Shown: positions 34,281 to 45,818, numbered from the stretch's first letter. The stretch is DNA of 64,000 nucleotides from Odobenus rosmarus divergens (GCF_000321225.1 NW_004450480.1:1353980-1417979); one strand, 5' to 3'. Notes: generated by a model not told the origin, from the letters alone. Numbers and translations: made by a program.

Positions 34281-34486
34281 AAAAGAAATAATAATTTGTA
34301 GGAGTAAATGACAAAGAGGGACCCCTAAATCTGCTTGAGTAAAACCCATCTCACACCTCTGTCCCCTGTTACCCCACCAGCTTCCTGCAGTTATAGAAGA
34401 AGCTGGGAGAGTAAATGAAAAATGGTGTCATATTATCATAAATCCCACCTCCATTAATTGTGTAGGAAGAAACATTTTATAATTTC

Positions 34487-34674
34487 TTTTTTTAAAAGAT
34501 TTTATTTATTTATATGAGAGAGAGAGAGAGCACAAGCGGGGCAGGGAGGGGCAGAGGGAGAAGCAGACTCCCCACTGAACGCAGAGCCTGACATGAGGCT
34601 TGGTCCCAGGACCCTGAGATCATGACTTGAGCCGAAGGCAGATGCTCAACCAGCTGAGCCACCCAGGTGCCCCT
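34487..34674 (-). mobile_element. CAN-SINE
   Basis: Reverse head 'CAGCTGAGCCACCCAGGTGC'. Exact target duplication CATTTTATAATTTC at 34473-34486 and 34675-34688. Forms an inverted pair with the SINE 206 bp upstream. Confidence 0.97.
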
Positions 34675-34855
34675 CATTTTATAATTTCAGTAACCAATTT
34701 CATTACATTGCCTTTCTGTTGTTATATAGTACCAACACTGGATACATTTTGGGAATCTGGGAATGCCATTCCACCTTGCACAATTTGGTGAAAGACATTT
34801 TAGAATGATTCTGGCATTAATATTGCCTGTGAGGCTGCATATGTGCATGTATTGT

Positions 34856-35095
34856 GGGTCGGGATTTCTCATTCTTGGCACTACTAACATTTTGGGTTGA
34901 ATCATTCTTTATTGTAGAGGGCTCTCTTGTGCCCTGTAGGATATTTAGCAGCATCTCTGGCCTCTACTCACCAGATGCCTCATCTCTCCCTCTTGAATTT
35001 CTGACACTCAGAAACGTCTCCAGAAACTGCCAAATGTCACTTGGGGGGAGGGGGCAAAATTGGGCTCCCCCCCCATTGGAGAATCACTGGCTTAG
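34856..35095. mobile_element. non-autonomous hAT-type element (MER1 group), family not named
   Basis: 'CATTCTTGGCACTACTAACA', 'TTTTGGGTTGAATCATTCTT', 'GTAGGATATTTAGCAGCATC', 'GAAACGTCTCCAGAAACTGC' and 'ATTGGAGAATCACTGGC' match a roughly 200-bp mammalian DNA element with terminal inverted repeats. Two more copies, in the other orientation, are at 42640 and 46346. Confidence 0.75.
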
Positions 35096-37333
35096 CCTGA
35101 TATATGTGCATGGTGTTAGTGGGTGTTATTTTGGGGTGGTGAGAACACGAATAATATCCCCCCTTCTGTCTGCTTATCTTATTTAATTTTTATATGTTGA
35201 TGTGTCTTACTCTAATTTTAGAAAAAAGGTCAAAAGACAAAAAAAAATGAGTCACAGCTCTGTAAAGCAGAATATATAGTGTTAGGTTCTTATGGTCTTT
35301 GGTCTTGTAGAGAGCTCTGCAGTGTGCCCCTACCTTCACACACAGACATGCCATCCTTTTGGAGTCTTTTGATATCATGAAGGAGGTAAAAAGGGATTAT
35401 TACCTTCCTTCTTCACAGATACAAATGCAGAGGTCTAGGTTACTGCTATCCAAGTGGTTAAATAACAGAAGTTGGACCACAGCTCTGGATTCCTTAATTA
35501 CATTAATCGCTGGCTGGGGGCCCGTAGCCTTTTCTATGTGTGACATGTAGGTGTGGCTCTGAGTTGTGTTTGCCCCAGGGACTGGTATGCAATGCACTGT
35601 GGTTGTGTGGACGATTTAATGGGGGATTGGAATTGGCAAATAGAAGAGCAGAAAGGCCAGGCATCTCTTCATTAAAGATGCGAACACTGGGGGGTCTCAC
35701 GTGGGTGCTGATTTCCTGGACTGAACTCCCACACAGAGTTCCAAGCCACCTTGAGGTTTTTAGTACACAAGGAGACTGACAAGTGTCGGTTTTGTGAGTT
35801 CTTTTCTATGAACTTCTTAATGGACTCTGCTTCTCGTTCCTGGATGCATATTTATTTTGAGACATTTTAATGGAATTAATTTGCCTACTTCCAAGGGAAG
35901 CAGACCCTTCCAGAGCTCCCTTTATATTAAGTTTCTGGGGTTCTCCCTCTCTTTTTTTTCATTGGTGCATTTCCTCTGGTTCTATTAACATAATGGGAAT
36001 TAAGCATGTGCATCGACTGGTGCCCATCCCCATATGCTGGGAATTTAATTTCTCAGTCTAGGTGTGTCTTGGATAAGGCACAGTAATTATTATTACCCAT
36101 TAATATCAGAGGGCACAAAAATACCCTGAGAAGTAAATATTTAATATTTCACACTCATTGCCTTTTTTTAGTTTTTAATTTACTGTGTGCATTGCAAGCA
36201 AATTGCATGTGTTCTCTTCTGCCCATCTTAAAATTAAGCTCTTTTAATTTTGAATAGCATCTGGTTGTCAAACGCACACCATTTTATTTTCTTACACTGA
36301 GTATTGAGCATTCTGGCATATCTGAAAAGGAGTCAACATACAGATAGAGGTGAGTGTAAGGAATCTCATTTCAGATTTTAATTTTAGTTTCAATTTTAAG
36401 AGCATTAATACCTCACCCCAGTGACTATACTTTTTAATTTAACCCACTGTGGCTGCATTCTCACATTTCAAAACTGACAAATGAATGGGGAGGAGGGGAA
36501 GGCTTTATGTAGTGTTGGACTTGGCATAACTCCTTTAAAAGCAACATTACCCATCTCTGGATCTTGGAATACATTGCAAAGAAGAGAGCCCAGCACATAA
36601 TTTGGTTCTCCAAATAATTCTTGAACTAATCAAATCAATCTGTGCCTCATAACTCCTCCATCCCCCTCTTGGCTTCCTTGTCTGTTGATTTTACATCTTC
36701 TCTTGTTCTGCCCTTGGGTTGACCTTCAAATCTGACCATTTGTCTTCAGGATCATGACTTTCTGTTCGATCTGCGGCTTACTGTAAGGTGTGGCTATGGT
36801 CATCACTTATGTCATCAGTAACCCCCGAAACTAAAGGATGGGTCCCAATCACCCATAATTTCTGTCAGCTTAGATTTAGGATTGCAGACCCATTTGTGTC
36901 CAAGAGCCAGGTAGATAGTGTAGACATGTGGAGTGAGCGGTGGGCAGGACAACAGGCAGTTGTGAGGACCATAGCTGGAGCATGCGAGACCTGTATAAAA
37001 GGGGGAGTGGTGCTCTGTTCCTGCTCAATGTTGCTATTCCAGAATATGTACCCAGAGTGGCTAGGTATTTTCATTAAGTGAAAAGTCAGAAATCGAGACT
37101 TTGGGTTGAAATATCTCTATTTCCAAATGTGACAATAAGTTCCTAATTTTAAAAAAATTCTATTGCATAGCTATCAAGGAATTTTTAAATTTGACTGGAT
37201 ATTTGATGGTGTTAAGAAATTATTATTTACATTTTTGCTTAATTTGATATTGGTATTATAGTATGTTTTTAAAAAAATGTCCTTCTAGATGAATGATGCC
37301 TTGTGTAAGATCTGCTTCAAAATGGTCCAGAGA
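35096..37333. other. unique sequence, repeat-poor
   Basis: About 2.2 kb without a recognised repeat. Positions 35780-36480 are AT-rich with many TTTAATTT-type motifs and look like candidate conserved non-coding. A donor-like AGAG/GTGAGTG at about 36350 has no convincing exon before it. Confidence 0.4.
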
Positions 37334-37520
37334 GGGGCGCCTGGGTGGTTCAGCAGGTTAAGCATCTGCCTTCGGCTCAGGTCGTGGTCCCAGGGTCCTG
37401 GGATCGAGTCCTGCACTGGGCTTCCCACTCAGCGGGGAGTCTGCTTCTCCCTCTGCCCCTCCCCCGGTCATGCTCCCTTCCATGCTCTCTCAAATAAATA
37501 AATAAAATCTTTAAAAAAAG
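37334..37520 (+). mobile_element. CAN-SINE
   Basis: Head 'GGGGCGCCTGGGTGGTTCAG', tail AAATAAATAAATAAAATCTT. Target duplication AAAATGGTCCAGAGA (37319-37333) and AAAATGGTCCAGGGA (37521-37535), one mismatch. Confidence 0.97.
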
Positions 37521-37535
37521 AAAATGGTCCAGGGA

Positions 37536-37925
37536 TTTAAGTGGGAAAGTGGATATAAATGAAACGAAAGTGTAAATAAAGGAACATTGACCATGAGTTG
37601 ATAATTATTAAGGCTAGATGATGGATGAATATATGTATATTTAAATTTGTGTATATTTGAGGTGTCCACAATAAAGAGTTAGTTAAAAAAATTTAAAAAC
37701 ATGGCCATAGGCCAGATTTGACCTCAGGAGTTGACCTTCTAGAATTGTCTCTGACCCGGAATGTTTCTGTACGTGTCCCAATCTATTTATGTTTTCCCTC
37801 TGTACTATATTTGGTTATAGCATTTTTTAAACTTTGTCACAAATATACTGCTCCAGTGCTTTGTGAGCTGTCCCCTCATTCCAGAGTTCTTGAACTTCTT
37901 TGAACAAGTGCTTGTTCATCTCACT
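37536..37925. other. unique sequence
   Basis: Nothing recognised. Confidence 0.35.
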
Positions 37926-37940
37926 TATTTGTAAATTTTT

Positions 37941-38140
37941 TAAAAGATTTTATTTATTTATTTGAGAGAGAGAGAGAGAGAGAGAGCACATGAGCGGTTG
38001 GGAGGGGCAGAGGGAGAGGGAGAAGCAGAAGCAGACTCTCCACTGAGCAGGGAGCCCGATGCGGGGCTCCATCCCAGGACCCTGGGATCACGACCTGAGC
38101 CCAAGGCAGACGCTTAAGCGACTGAGCTGCCCAGGTGCCC
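37941..38140 (-). mobile_element. CAN-SINE
   Basis: Reverse head 'CGACTGAGCTGCCCAGGTGC', (GA)n tail side. Exact 15-bp target duplication TATTTGTAAATTTTT at 37926-37940 and 38141-38155. Last CAN-SINE before a 16-kb SINE-free stretch. Confidence 0.97.
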
Positions 38141-38155
38141 TATTTGTAAATTTTT

Positions 38156-38419
38156 AAGCCTCCAATCATATTCCCTTGAGCTTTCATCCTTCTAGAAGAT
38201 TTTTAGTTCCTCATTTTTCTCTCCTCGCATAACAGTTCTCAAATTTATCAACATGCTTTTCAGAGACTTCTCTCTTTTGATCCATTGTGCTTTTTTTACG
38301 GTGTGTGGAATTTTGCGCAAATTTCAAATGTGTCACGTGGTTGGGGAAAAAGATTTATTTGCCTTTTAATTTTGTCACCCTTCTTACCTATTTTTTCTTT
38401 CTTTTCTTCAGGACATGAA
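38156..38419. other. unique sequence
   Basis: Nothing recognised. Confidence 0.35.
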
Positions 38420-38545
38420 TCTGCCCATTTATTCTTCCCTGTTTAGACTGTGAACTCTTTGAGGACAATTATGGTTTGCCATCCCAGTGCTGGGCCCATG
38501 GCTGGTGCATAGACAGCCTTTCATTTATTCACATACTTACTGAGC
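38420..38545 (+). repeat. L2 LINE 3' end
   Basis: 'TTAGACTGTGAACTCTTTGA', 'GGACAATTATGGTTTGCCAT' and 'CCCAGTGCTGGGCCCATGGC' are the standard L2 terminal motif. Confidence 0.75.
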
Positions 38546-38877
38546 CCCTTACTCTGCGGCAAACTTTTTTCATCTTGCTTTTCACTGCTTCAGCTCCACT
38601 TCTTTCTTGCTAAAGGTGAGGTCTTACTCTTGTAAAAAAGGAGAGTAATAATTGAATTATTCTTTGGGCAATTTCTGTGTTCTTACTCTCAGGTTCTATA
38701 TGGGCTGACCAGAGACCCATTTATTGACTAGTTTTGTTCCCTCATTTTCTTTCCTCTTCTCCTTCTTAAGCAAACCTCAAGGTGACAGATGAAGGGCTCC
38801 TTGGAATTTCTTTTCCTTTTTACCAGTCTTTAATCTTATAACCTGCCTTGCCAAGCTCTCTTCCTTTGTTTTCTTAT
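38546..38877. other. unique sequence
   Basis: Nothing recognised. Confidence 0.35.
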
Positions 38878-38990
38878 TCAACAAAGTTTATTGAGCACCT
38901 ATTATGTGTCAGGCACTGTTCTAGACTGTGAGGATCTGGTAGGAAACAAAACAGACAAAAATCTCTGCCTTAAATTAATGAGGAAGATGG
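38878..38990 (+). repeat. unclassified ancient interspersed repeat
   Basis: 'GTTTATTGAGCACCTATTAT', 'GTGTCAGGCACTGTTCTAGA', 'GGAAACAAAACAGACAAAAA' and 'TCTCTGCCTTAAATTAATG'. Same repeat type as 30183, 42190, 54376 and 63430. Confidence 0.6.
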
Positions 38991-40238
38991 AGAAAAACTG
39001 GATTTCCACCTGTGAAAAGGATTCAGTAGCTTCTTAAAATCTATATCTGTTCGTCAACAATTATGGTATCTTTCATATTTTCTATGCTTGTTTTCTTTTT
39101 GAATACATTTATTTAGAGAAAGCTTTTCCCTCTTTGCAAGCCCCCATCAAAGTTTTACATATGGTCTCTCTCTCTCTCTTCATTGAACATGTTAATGGAA
39201 ATACACTATCTAGGTAGGAAGTGATGGAATAAAATAAAGTTCAGTAATATTAAAATTCATAGCATATCTATAAAAATGTTTCTATTTCACATCCAACACT
39301 TTTATTAGGTGTTAAGATACAGTGTTATTTGAATTAACAAAAATGCTCATTCATGTTAGGAGATAAACAGCCCTTATCCATGTATGCTTCCCACCGTGAG
39401 TATTAGGCGAGGCTCATCCTTATCAGTTGTATATACTTTTTCACTGACAGGAGGCCATATTTTGAGGCCAAAGTTAACTGGCGCTAAATTGAATAAAAGC
39501 CTTATCTATAGAAACAAACCAGTTAAAAACTATGATGGCATTTAGTTGACTGACCAGCTATGAAAGTAGTCGCATCCAGAGAAAACATCGATCTGTAAAA
39601 AATACCTTATCTGTTTGTGTCCCAGAAAAAAGGCAGGCTGGAATTTGTGTAGATGATAGCCAGAGACCTGCGCAAAGAGAAAAAAAAAATACAATTTCTT
39701 AATACTCCTACTAAATTACATCAGAGCTCTTCCTTTCTATTATTTTGTCGCAAAATGACTCTGCCCGATTTGAGTCAAGCAAGAATGCAGAATAAATTTT
39801 ATGGATGATTTTTAATTTTTTATTGAGGAGGAGGCTGATAACAGTGAGTTCCTTAAATACACCCTTCTTTTCTATCTTCCCTCCTTCCTTCCCTCTCTCA
39901 TTGAATGTTTATTTATGTTTTTAAGGTTATCTGATCCTAAAAGGGTGGAATATTTTTAATTCATTTTGAAAGAATGTTTCCATATACATTCTTAAAAATT
40001 TTGGATTATTCTTGTAGGACTTTAACACAACACTGAAAATTTGGCATCTGTAAGCATAATTCAACGAAGAATTGTCTTTGCCTTGTTTGAGGACATTTAG
40101 TTTTGAAATAACAGCATTAGAGTCTTTTGAAAATAACAGAACATGAACAGAAAATTATTTCCCTTGGAAAAAACTGTAGCTAATTTTTCCTTTGGCTGAT
40201 TTGCTGCTGAAATCACACATTCGTATAAATGCCAAGCT
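38991..40238. other. unique sequence; 39360-39620 candidate conserved non-coding
   Basis: No repeat recognised. The 39360-39620 part combines GC-containing and AT motifs ('CACTGACAGGAGGCCATATT', 'CTATGATGGCATTTAGTTGA') without decay signs. No exon found. Confidence 0.4.
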
Positions 40239-40301
40239 ATACATATGCATATACATATGTATATGGATGAGCACGTGTATGTGTGTGTGTGTATGTATGT
40301 A
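40239..40301. repeat. AT/TG-rich compound simple repeat
   Basis: ATACATATGCATATACATAT, then a (TG)n/(TATG)n stretch. Confidence 0.85.
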
Positions 40302-40454
40302 AAATTCCACTCTACAACCATGGTATAAATTGGAGAATTTGTCTTTTTAAATTAACACTCATTCAAATACAGGTCAGGAAGTAATGCAGAATGTTGGTGT
40401 TGCTAGCACATTTCATCCAAGATTTCAATTAATTAAGTTTTACAATTCCCCCAT
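40302..40454. other. unique sequence
   Basis: Nothing recognised. Confidence 0.3.
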
Positions 40455-40560
40455 GCAGTGGGCAAATACTGTCATTATCTCTGCTTTATTGATGGAAAAT
40501 CTGAGAGTAAAATCTTGCTCAAGGTCACACAAGATCCAAGCCCTCAGAGCCAAAATGAAA
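40455..40560 (-). repeat. MIR fragment
   Basis: 'TTTATTGATGGAAAATCTGA', 'GAGTAAAATCTTGCTCAAGG' and 'TCACACAAGATCCAAGCCCT'. Confidence 0.65.
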
Positions 40561-41267
40561 GGGAAATTTGAGACATTTATTTGATATTTCAGTTGAAGGT
40601 AAGTATTTGTTGAATGAATAAAATATACATATTAAATAAAGATCTTGGATCTGAATTGGTCAAAATAGCTCCTCATTTTTTTTTCCTTTTAGAAAAATGC
40701 CGTCAAAACTGTGAATTTAGTTGTATTTCGTTCAGCCTCAAGAGAGTTGGTGAGTGCAGAGAAGTCCAGTTTAATTCTCTCAGTGCAGTGTGGGGACTGC
40801 AAAAGGGTCCTGCCATTATGGGGTAGGATGCACACTGAATTCCGTAGCCAGAGCTGCATTTCTGCTTGACTTTATTTTGAACCTACAGTTCTAGCTTGCC
40901 TCAGTTTTGGTACAGTAAAAGTTCCAAGTAACTCAGAACAGATTTGGATATTCCAGACAGAATCACCAGATTGAATGAAAAAGTCTCCTAAAAATTCAGA
41001 GAGCTATGGGGACAATTACAGGTTTATACACTTTGAAGTATAATGCATGTCCTGGCCCACTTCTACTCTCAATCCATAAAAACCCAGTACTTTGTGGCTG
41101 CAAGATAGAGAAGGAAGAATTTTGTTTAAATCGATGTTATGAGGTCATTGATACTGTTACTATTTAACTTTTCAATAATCACGAAATGGGTCATCCCTAG
41201 GAAATATTCTTGTCCAAAGTTCTTTTCTAATTACGTTGTCTCATTTGTTTCTTTGTGATGAGAGGAC
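40561..41267. other. unique sequence
   Basis: Nothing recognised. A donor-like GAAG/GTAAGTA at 40600 has no exon support. Confidence 0.35.
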
Positions 41268-41465
41268 CTGCATTCATTAAGCACTTGCTACTTACACAGC
41301 AACTGTCTACAACATCACATAGGTCTTACACTAGGTAGGTTTCTAGTTTTAAACCATTTTACATTTAAAGAAATCAAGGCAGAGAGAAAATGATTACCTA
41401 AGAACACAGAACTGTCATGAGATAGAATACAGATTTGCATCTGGTTTGTAGCACTCCACACCCTA
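41268..41465 (-). repeat. MIR SINE
   Basis: 'CATTCATTAAGCACTTGCTA', 'TTTTACATTTAAAGAAATCA' and 'CTAAGAACACAGAACTGTCA'. Confidence 0.7.
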
Positions 41466-41477
41466 AGCCTGCAGAAG

Positions 41478-41640
41478 CTATCATTGCCCTTGCTAGCAGG
41501 CAGATATTAATGTACCCATTTTATGGATTGAGGAAATTAGGGAGGTTAATTGATCTGTTTAAACTCCCGGGTCTCTTATTTTCTCCTAACAAAGAACTGA
41601 CTCTACCAACTCACGAACTTGTGGGATGATAAAAATGTGT
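41478..41640 (-). repeat. MIR-like fragment
   Basis: 'CATTTTATGGATTGAGGAAA', 'TTAGGGAGGTTAATTGATCT' and 'GAACTGACTCTACCAACTCA'. Probably a second antisense MIR. Confidence 0.5.
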
Positions 41641-42189
41641 GCTGACTAGAAGGGTTTTGTATGTATTATTTGTAAAGTGACATGTTTATTGTACAAATAA
41701 ATAATAATTGAGCTTGAATCAACAGAAATTTAATTTTAAAATACCAGAAGAGAACATTAGGTAAGCATTTTAGACAGAGATCATAAATTTCAAAATTTAG
41801 TTTCAAAGGTTCAATTTGGTTATGGAGGGCTTTCCAGCTGTTTTAGTGACTAATACCATCATTTATCTCTTTCACCTGCAAATATTTAGAATTTTCAACT
41901 GTGTATTCATCATTAAGGGTCATAATAAAAAAAAACTGGAAGATACAGACACTCTTGAAGATCTTGAATGTCTTTGGTGATAAAGATCTGCTATCTGAAA
42001 AACTGAGTAAGAAGATGCTGTGACTTGCTGTATAAATTTATAGGAAAAGAAAGACCACTGTCAGTTGGCATTAGTTGGAGATGTCTTTATGGAGATCATT
42101 GATCTTGAGCTGTGTCTGGAAGGAGTAAGGGAATTGGGAATTGCTGAGAACTAGATGCAGGGCGTTATCACTCTACTATTGCAAGGTTT
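41641..42189. other. unique sequence, possibly old repeat at its end
   Basis: The 42110-42150 section encodes by chance an SGRSKGIG-like string flanked by stops, and resembles an old dispersed repeat. Nothing else recognised. Confidence 0.35.
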
Positions 42190-42370
42190 ATCATTCATTG
42201 CCAGAACACTCGCTTAGTGCCCTCTCTACACCAGGCACTGTGCTAGGAGCTGGGGATACAGCTGTGACAATGACACGTAGGTCTGTGCCCTCACGATTGT
42301 ACAACCTAGAGGAGAAACCAACATTGAACAAGCAATTATTATAAAGTCTGGGCTGTGAGCTCCCAGAGCA
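42190..42370 (+). repeat. unclassified ancient interspersed repeat
   Basis: 'CAGGCACTGTGCTAGGAGCT', 'GGGGATACAGCTGTGACAAT', 'GTGCCCTCACGATTGTACAA' and 'CCTAGAGGAGAAACCAACAT'. Confidence 0.6.
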
Positions 42371-42639
42371 AGGGAATTTGCCCTAGCTTGGGAATTGGGC
42401 TGGGAAGTGGGAGCAAAACCTCCCCAGGGGAGGGGGAGTGCTCTTTGCTTTGATAAGAGATAAAAAAGTCAAGAGGTATGCTACCTCTGGTTATTGGCAG
42501 GGTAATTCAGACACAATAACTTATAATCAGTGGCCATCCTTCCTCTGCCACTCTGGTTATTTCTGAGCAAACTTTTCTGCTCCTTATTGGTGGGTATGTA
42601 GAGAGTTCAAGTTATTTGAAGCTTATCCTTGGAAAAATA
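42371..42639. other. unique sequence
   Basis: Nothing recognised. Confidence 0.35.
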
Positions 42640-42838
42640 TTATGAGGGCTCAATTGTTCTCATCACATCTTATTTGGTAGGCGCCGCTCGGGGGAGGTGC
42701 TCCTGGCATCTGGTGGGATGGGGCCAGGAGGCTACAAAAAATCCTACAATGAACAAGACAATGCCCACCCCCTACTGCCCCCTGAAAGACAGAATGATCT
42801 GGCCCCAAATGTCAACAGTGCAGATGTTGAGAAACTGA
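42640..42838. mobile_element. non-autonomous hAT-type element (same family as 34856)
   Basis: 'CTCCTGGCATCTGGTGGGAT', 'GGGGCCAGGAGGCTACAAAA', 'ATCCTACAATGAACAAGACA', 'CCAAATGTCAACAGTGCAGA' and 'GTTGAGAAACTG' give the reverse orientation relative to 34856. Confidence 0.75.
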
Positions 42839-43089
42839 TCAAGATATATGAAAACTGGAGCTGAATTTGGGAAATCGGTCAGTTCCCACTGGCCAAAGCT
42901 TAGGATATATCCAGATATGGAAAGGCATTTCAGTTAGAAGTGTTGGGTTAAACGCATCTTATCGTGATGAGTCATGGATGGCAAGTGAGCTCAGGTTGAT
43001 TGTACTTATTTTAATGAGCAGTGAGGAACATCATTTCCAGTTTCTGGGCAGAGCCTGAAGTGTGTGGCGAAAAAGAAGCATATTTTAGA
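42839..43089. other. unique sequence
   Basis: Nothing recognised. Confidence 0.35.
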
Positions 43090-43495
43090 AAGACGTGTCC
43101 AGTGACATTGTAGCATGAAAGCAACAGTGGGGCACGTGGAGGTGGGAAATGATCTCAATAGTCTCGACTGGAAGTAGGGAGAGCTTACACTAGAAAAGAG
43201 GACAGCAGAGATAGGAAAAGATAAGGACACATGCCACGATGCTGTAAAGGCCATGACTTGAGGATGTGGCTTATGGAAGGTTAGAGAAGGAAAAGAGGCA
43301 AGGCCGTGCCAAAGACGAGAACTTGGCAAGCTGACCCTGGCCTCCATGAGAAATCGGCACAGCAGGAAGAAGGGCTTGGGGGGAGAAAATGAATTTGAGT
43401 TGGCGCAGGTTGTGGTGGAGACACTGGCAGGCCCTCGAGCTGCATCCCCGGGGCTGGTGCATGCAACTGTGAGTCGGGAGCTCAGAGCCATGACC
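43090..43495 (+). repeat. unclassified ancient interspersed repeat
   Basis: 'GAGGATGTGGCTTATGGAAG', 'CTTGGGGGGAGAAAATGAAT' and 'GAGTTGGCGCAGGTTGTGGT' resemble a later part of the old repeat type seen at 20560-20890. The 161-codon minus-strand open frame over it has no domain. Confidence 0.4.
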
Positions 43496-43529
43496 GGGTC
43501 TGGGGACTGTGCTAACGTCTTTCTTCCAA

Positions 43530-43690
43530 GCCAGAGGTCCTAAACTGGCAACCTGCAGGCCCCATCTGGACTACAGATGTGTTTTGTTTGGCCCGCCTTG
43601 TGTTTTAAAATTCTTTAAAATTTCCAACAACACACATCGAGAGACTGCATATAGAAACCCATCTTTTTAGCTTGTCTTGAAATATCAGAG
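43530..43690. mobile_element. possible old hAT-type fragment
   Basis: 'GTTTTGTTTGGCCCGCCTTG', 'TGTTTTAAAATTCTTTAAAA' and 'AATATCAGAGCATCTGGCCA' are typical of ancient hAT non-autonomous elements. Family not assigned. Confidence 0.45.
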
Positions 43691-44549
43691 CATCTGGCCA
43701 TTCTTGGTTCTCATTTTTGCATGGCAGGAGTCTGAGCTGAGGCTCAGCTGCCCCCTTGAGATGGCATGATGTCTCCTGGCTGCCTCCCAGCAATGCTCCC
43801 TGACCTCACCTGGACATACCCCGCCCCCCTCCCGCAGCATTGACTTTCCCGGCCTCAAATCTGAGTTCGTGATCCTTGGTTTACATGCTGATTGCATTAT
43901 TTACTTGTCTTCTCTGGAGACCAGCTCCCTCCACCTTTGTCCATTACCACATCCTTCCCACCTGCAGCCTTCGTTGTGCTTCTGTCTGTACCATCTCCAT
44001 CTGGAGAGAGGGCTCTCCAGACGGCCTTTCTTCTGCTGTGGATAGGCACGAGTCTCCCCGAACTTGCAAAATGTTCACGAGATCCTACCACCCCTCAGGA
44101 TCCTTTGCCCTTTAGCTCAATCATTCTGTTGGATGAGTGAATGGCTATATGAGTGGATGAGTCTACTGCTTATTTTTCATTTCTTTGGAAGCCCCATATT
44201 CTTGTGAACTGTCCGAATGTGTTTGTCTCTTTCCAGCCTGCTTTTCAAACCCTGTCTCCTATGACTGCCCTTGGAACCACTTAGCTATTTACCTCCACAC
44301 GGGCTCCCTCGCCCTTCCCTGGAGAATGTAGCACTTGTTCTCAGTGGCAGTAGCTGTGGTTGTCCTGGGAGGTTTGCTCTGCCCAGAATCCCCACCAGCA
44401 GCTCGTACCTTATCTAAACAGGATCTGCATGCCTCCTCTGCAAACAATAGCTTCAAACAAGTAAGTCCCTGAACTATCCGCCCCCCCCCAACCAGATTTC
44501 CATCCTAAATCCCTCCTCCCGGGACATGCTAGACCTGCCACCACACATC
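43691..44549. other. unique or strongly decayed sequence
   Basis: CT-rich. Some parts (43870-44260) could be an old L2 body. Not certain. Confidence 0.35.
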
Positions 44550-44920
44550 CTTACCTCTGTCCTTTTTGCTAAATGTATTGCATTCCTCCAGAAACCCCTC
44601 TGCCCTTCTTTCTGGGAAATCTAATCCTTACCACAGGAGACAGTGGCAACGTGGTCGTTCTTCTTCATGATTCAAGACCCACTCATCTGCCATAAATCTT
44701 TTCCAGCAAGTTCAGTCCTCAGATCTTTCCTCTAAGTCCTACTGCACTTCTTGTCTGGGATATTCGAATTCACCCATTTTACAGTTCCTAATCATTTGAT
44801 GAGGTTATGAGCTCTCAGCAGACCAGCACCCAATTTTCTACCTCTTTGCCCCTCCCCCCATCAGCATATTTGAAATGCCAAATATGTACATGGCTTTCCA
44901 TGAATACTTGTAGGCTAAAA
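44550..44920 (+). repeat. L2 LINE 3' region
   Basis: 'CTGCCCTTCTTTCTGGGAAA', 'ATGATTCAAGACCCACTCAT', 'CTTCTTGTCTGGGATATTCG' and 'GAGGTTATGAGCTCTCAGCA' follow the L2 3' layout. Confidence 0.6.
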
Positions 44921-45559
44921 AATTATTTGAGGCCATGAAGCCCAAAACTGTTTTAAAACAGAGTTCCACTGCCTTTCCATTTAATTAGAAGGAAAGTGTT
45001 TTGTGTTCCTTATCTGTCTATTGTGCTGTCTTAAAACAGGAATAATAAAATAGACTAAGTACTAATCCAGCAGTCATTCTCAGAAAAGTGGGACTTGACA
45101 CTTTAATTAAGATCATGTAGTAAAGCGTTTGGCCAGAAGATGGTGCAGTGTTCAAGGGATAGGTCCTTCTGAAAGGCAAACTGATTTTAAAGGGCTGAAA
45201 TCGCAATCCAACCAAGTCTATAAAGAAAGAGAAGAAAGTGATGCCAGTTCAGCTTTGACACCATCCTAGGGCTGAGCAAGTGTCATGCTTTCATGTGGTT
45301 TCTTCCTTCTTCCTGCCTAGCGTAATGAGCTGGAGAATTCTTCTAATTAGCTAAATATTATTGTACATCAGAGTGGGGCCGTGCTTCCTGTACATTCTTA
45401 TTTGTGTTTTGCCAGCCAAGGGAAGAAAGCTGTCAGAGGCAGGAACAGATGTAAGAAAGGCACAAAACATGCCAAGAAGTCATGGCACTTCTTTACTCTT
45501 GGATAAGTCATTTAACTTTGCGTGTTCTTTATTCTGATATTAGTATGACTCCTTCAAGG
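44921..45559. other. unique sequence
   Basis: Nothing recognised. I searched here for an upstream partner of the 46007 exon and found none. Confidence 0.4.
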
Positions 45560-45790
45560 CGGTGCGTGTGACTGGGAAAAGCGTTTGTGTGTTGGGGGGG
45601 CGCGTGTGTGCGGCGGGCGTGTGTCAGCGTTTCCTCCACCCTCGGCAAGGTCGTGTGAGTCGGCTTTATTGCTGAAGTATCCGCTGTTAAACACCCACTG
45701 ACCCGGTCTTCTCCTTATTATTTTCCATCCTGCACGGAGCGAGGGCAAAAATACTGCAGTTTGCTTCAGTTTCTTGGTGACACGGATTGG
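45560..45790. promoter_or_regulatory. CpG-rich patch
   Basis: I count about 17 CpG dinucleotides in 230 bp, 12 of them in 45562-45665, in an otherwise CpG-poor window. It includes the G run GGGGGGGCGCG and alternating purine/pyrimidine GTGTGTGCGGCGGGCGTG. It lies about 220-450 bp upstream of the SDR-like exon. It is shorter than a classical CpG island. A promoter role is inference only. Confidence 0.4.
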
Positions 45791-45799
45791 AAACTCATT

Positions 45800-45818
45800 A
45801 AAAAAAAAAAAAAAAAAA
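45800..45818. repeat. poly(A) run
   Basis: Nineteen consecutive A. No retroposed sequence recognised upstream of it. Confidence 0.95.

Noticed and set aside
42115..42150. Frame reading AVSGRSKGIGNC, resembling the SDR TGxxxGIG cofactor motif
   Set aside because: TGA stops bracket the string, splice sites are lacking, and the sequence resembles an old dispersed repeat.
43006..43491. 161-codon minus-strand open frame
   Set aside because: Largely overlaps an ancient repeat on the other strand; the translation has no recognisable motif.
45560..45818. Processed pseudogene ending in the A19 run
   Set aside because: No known transcript recognised before the A run, and no target duplication seen.
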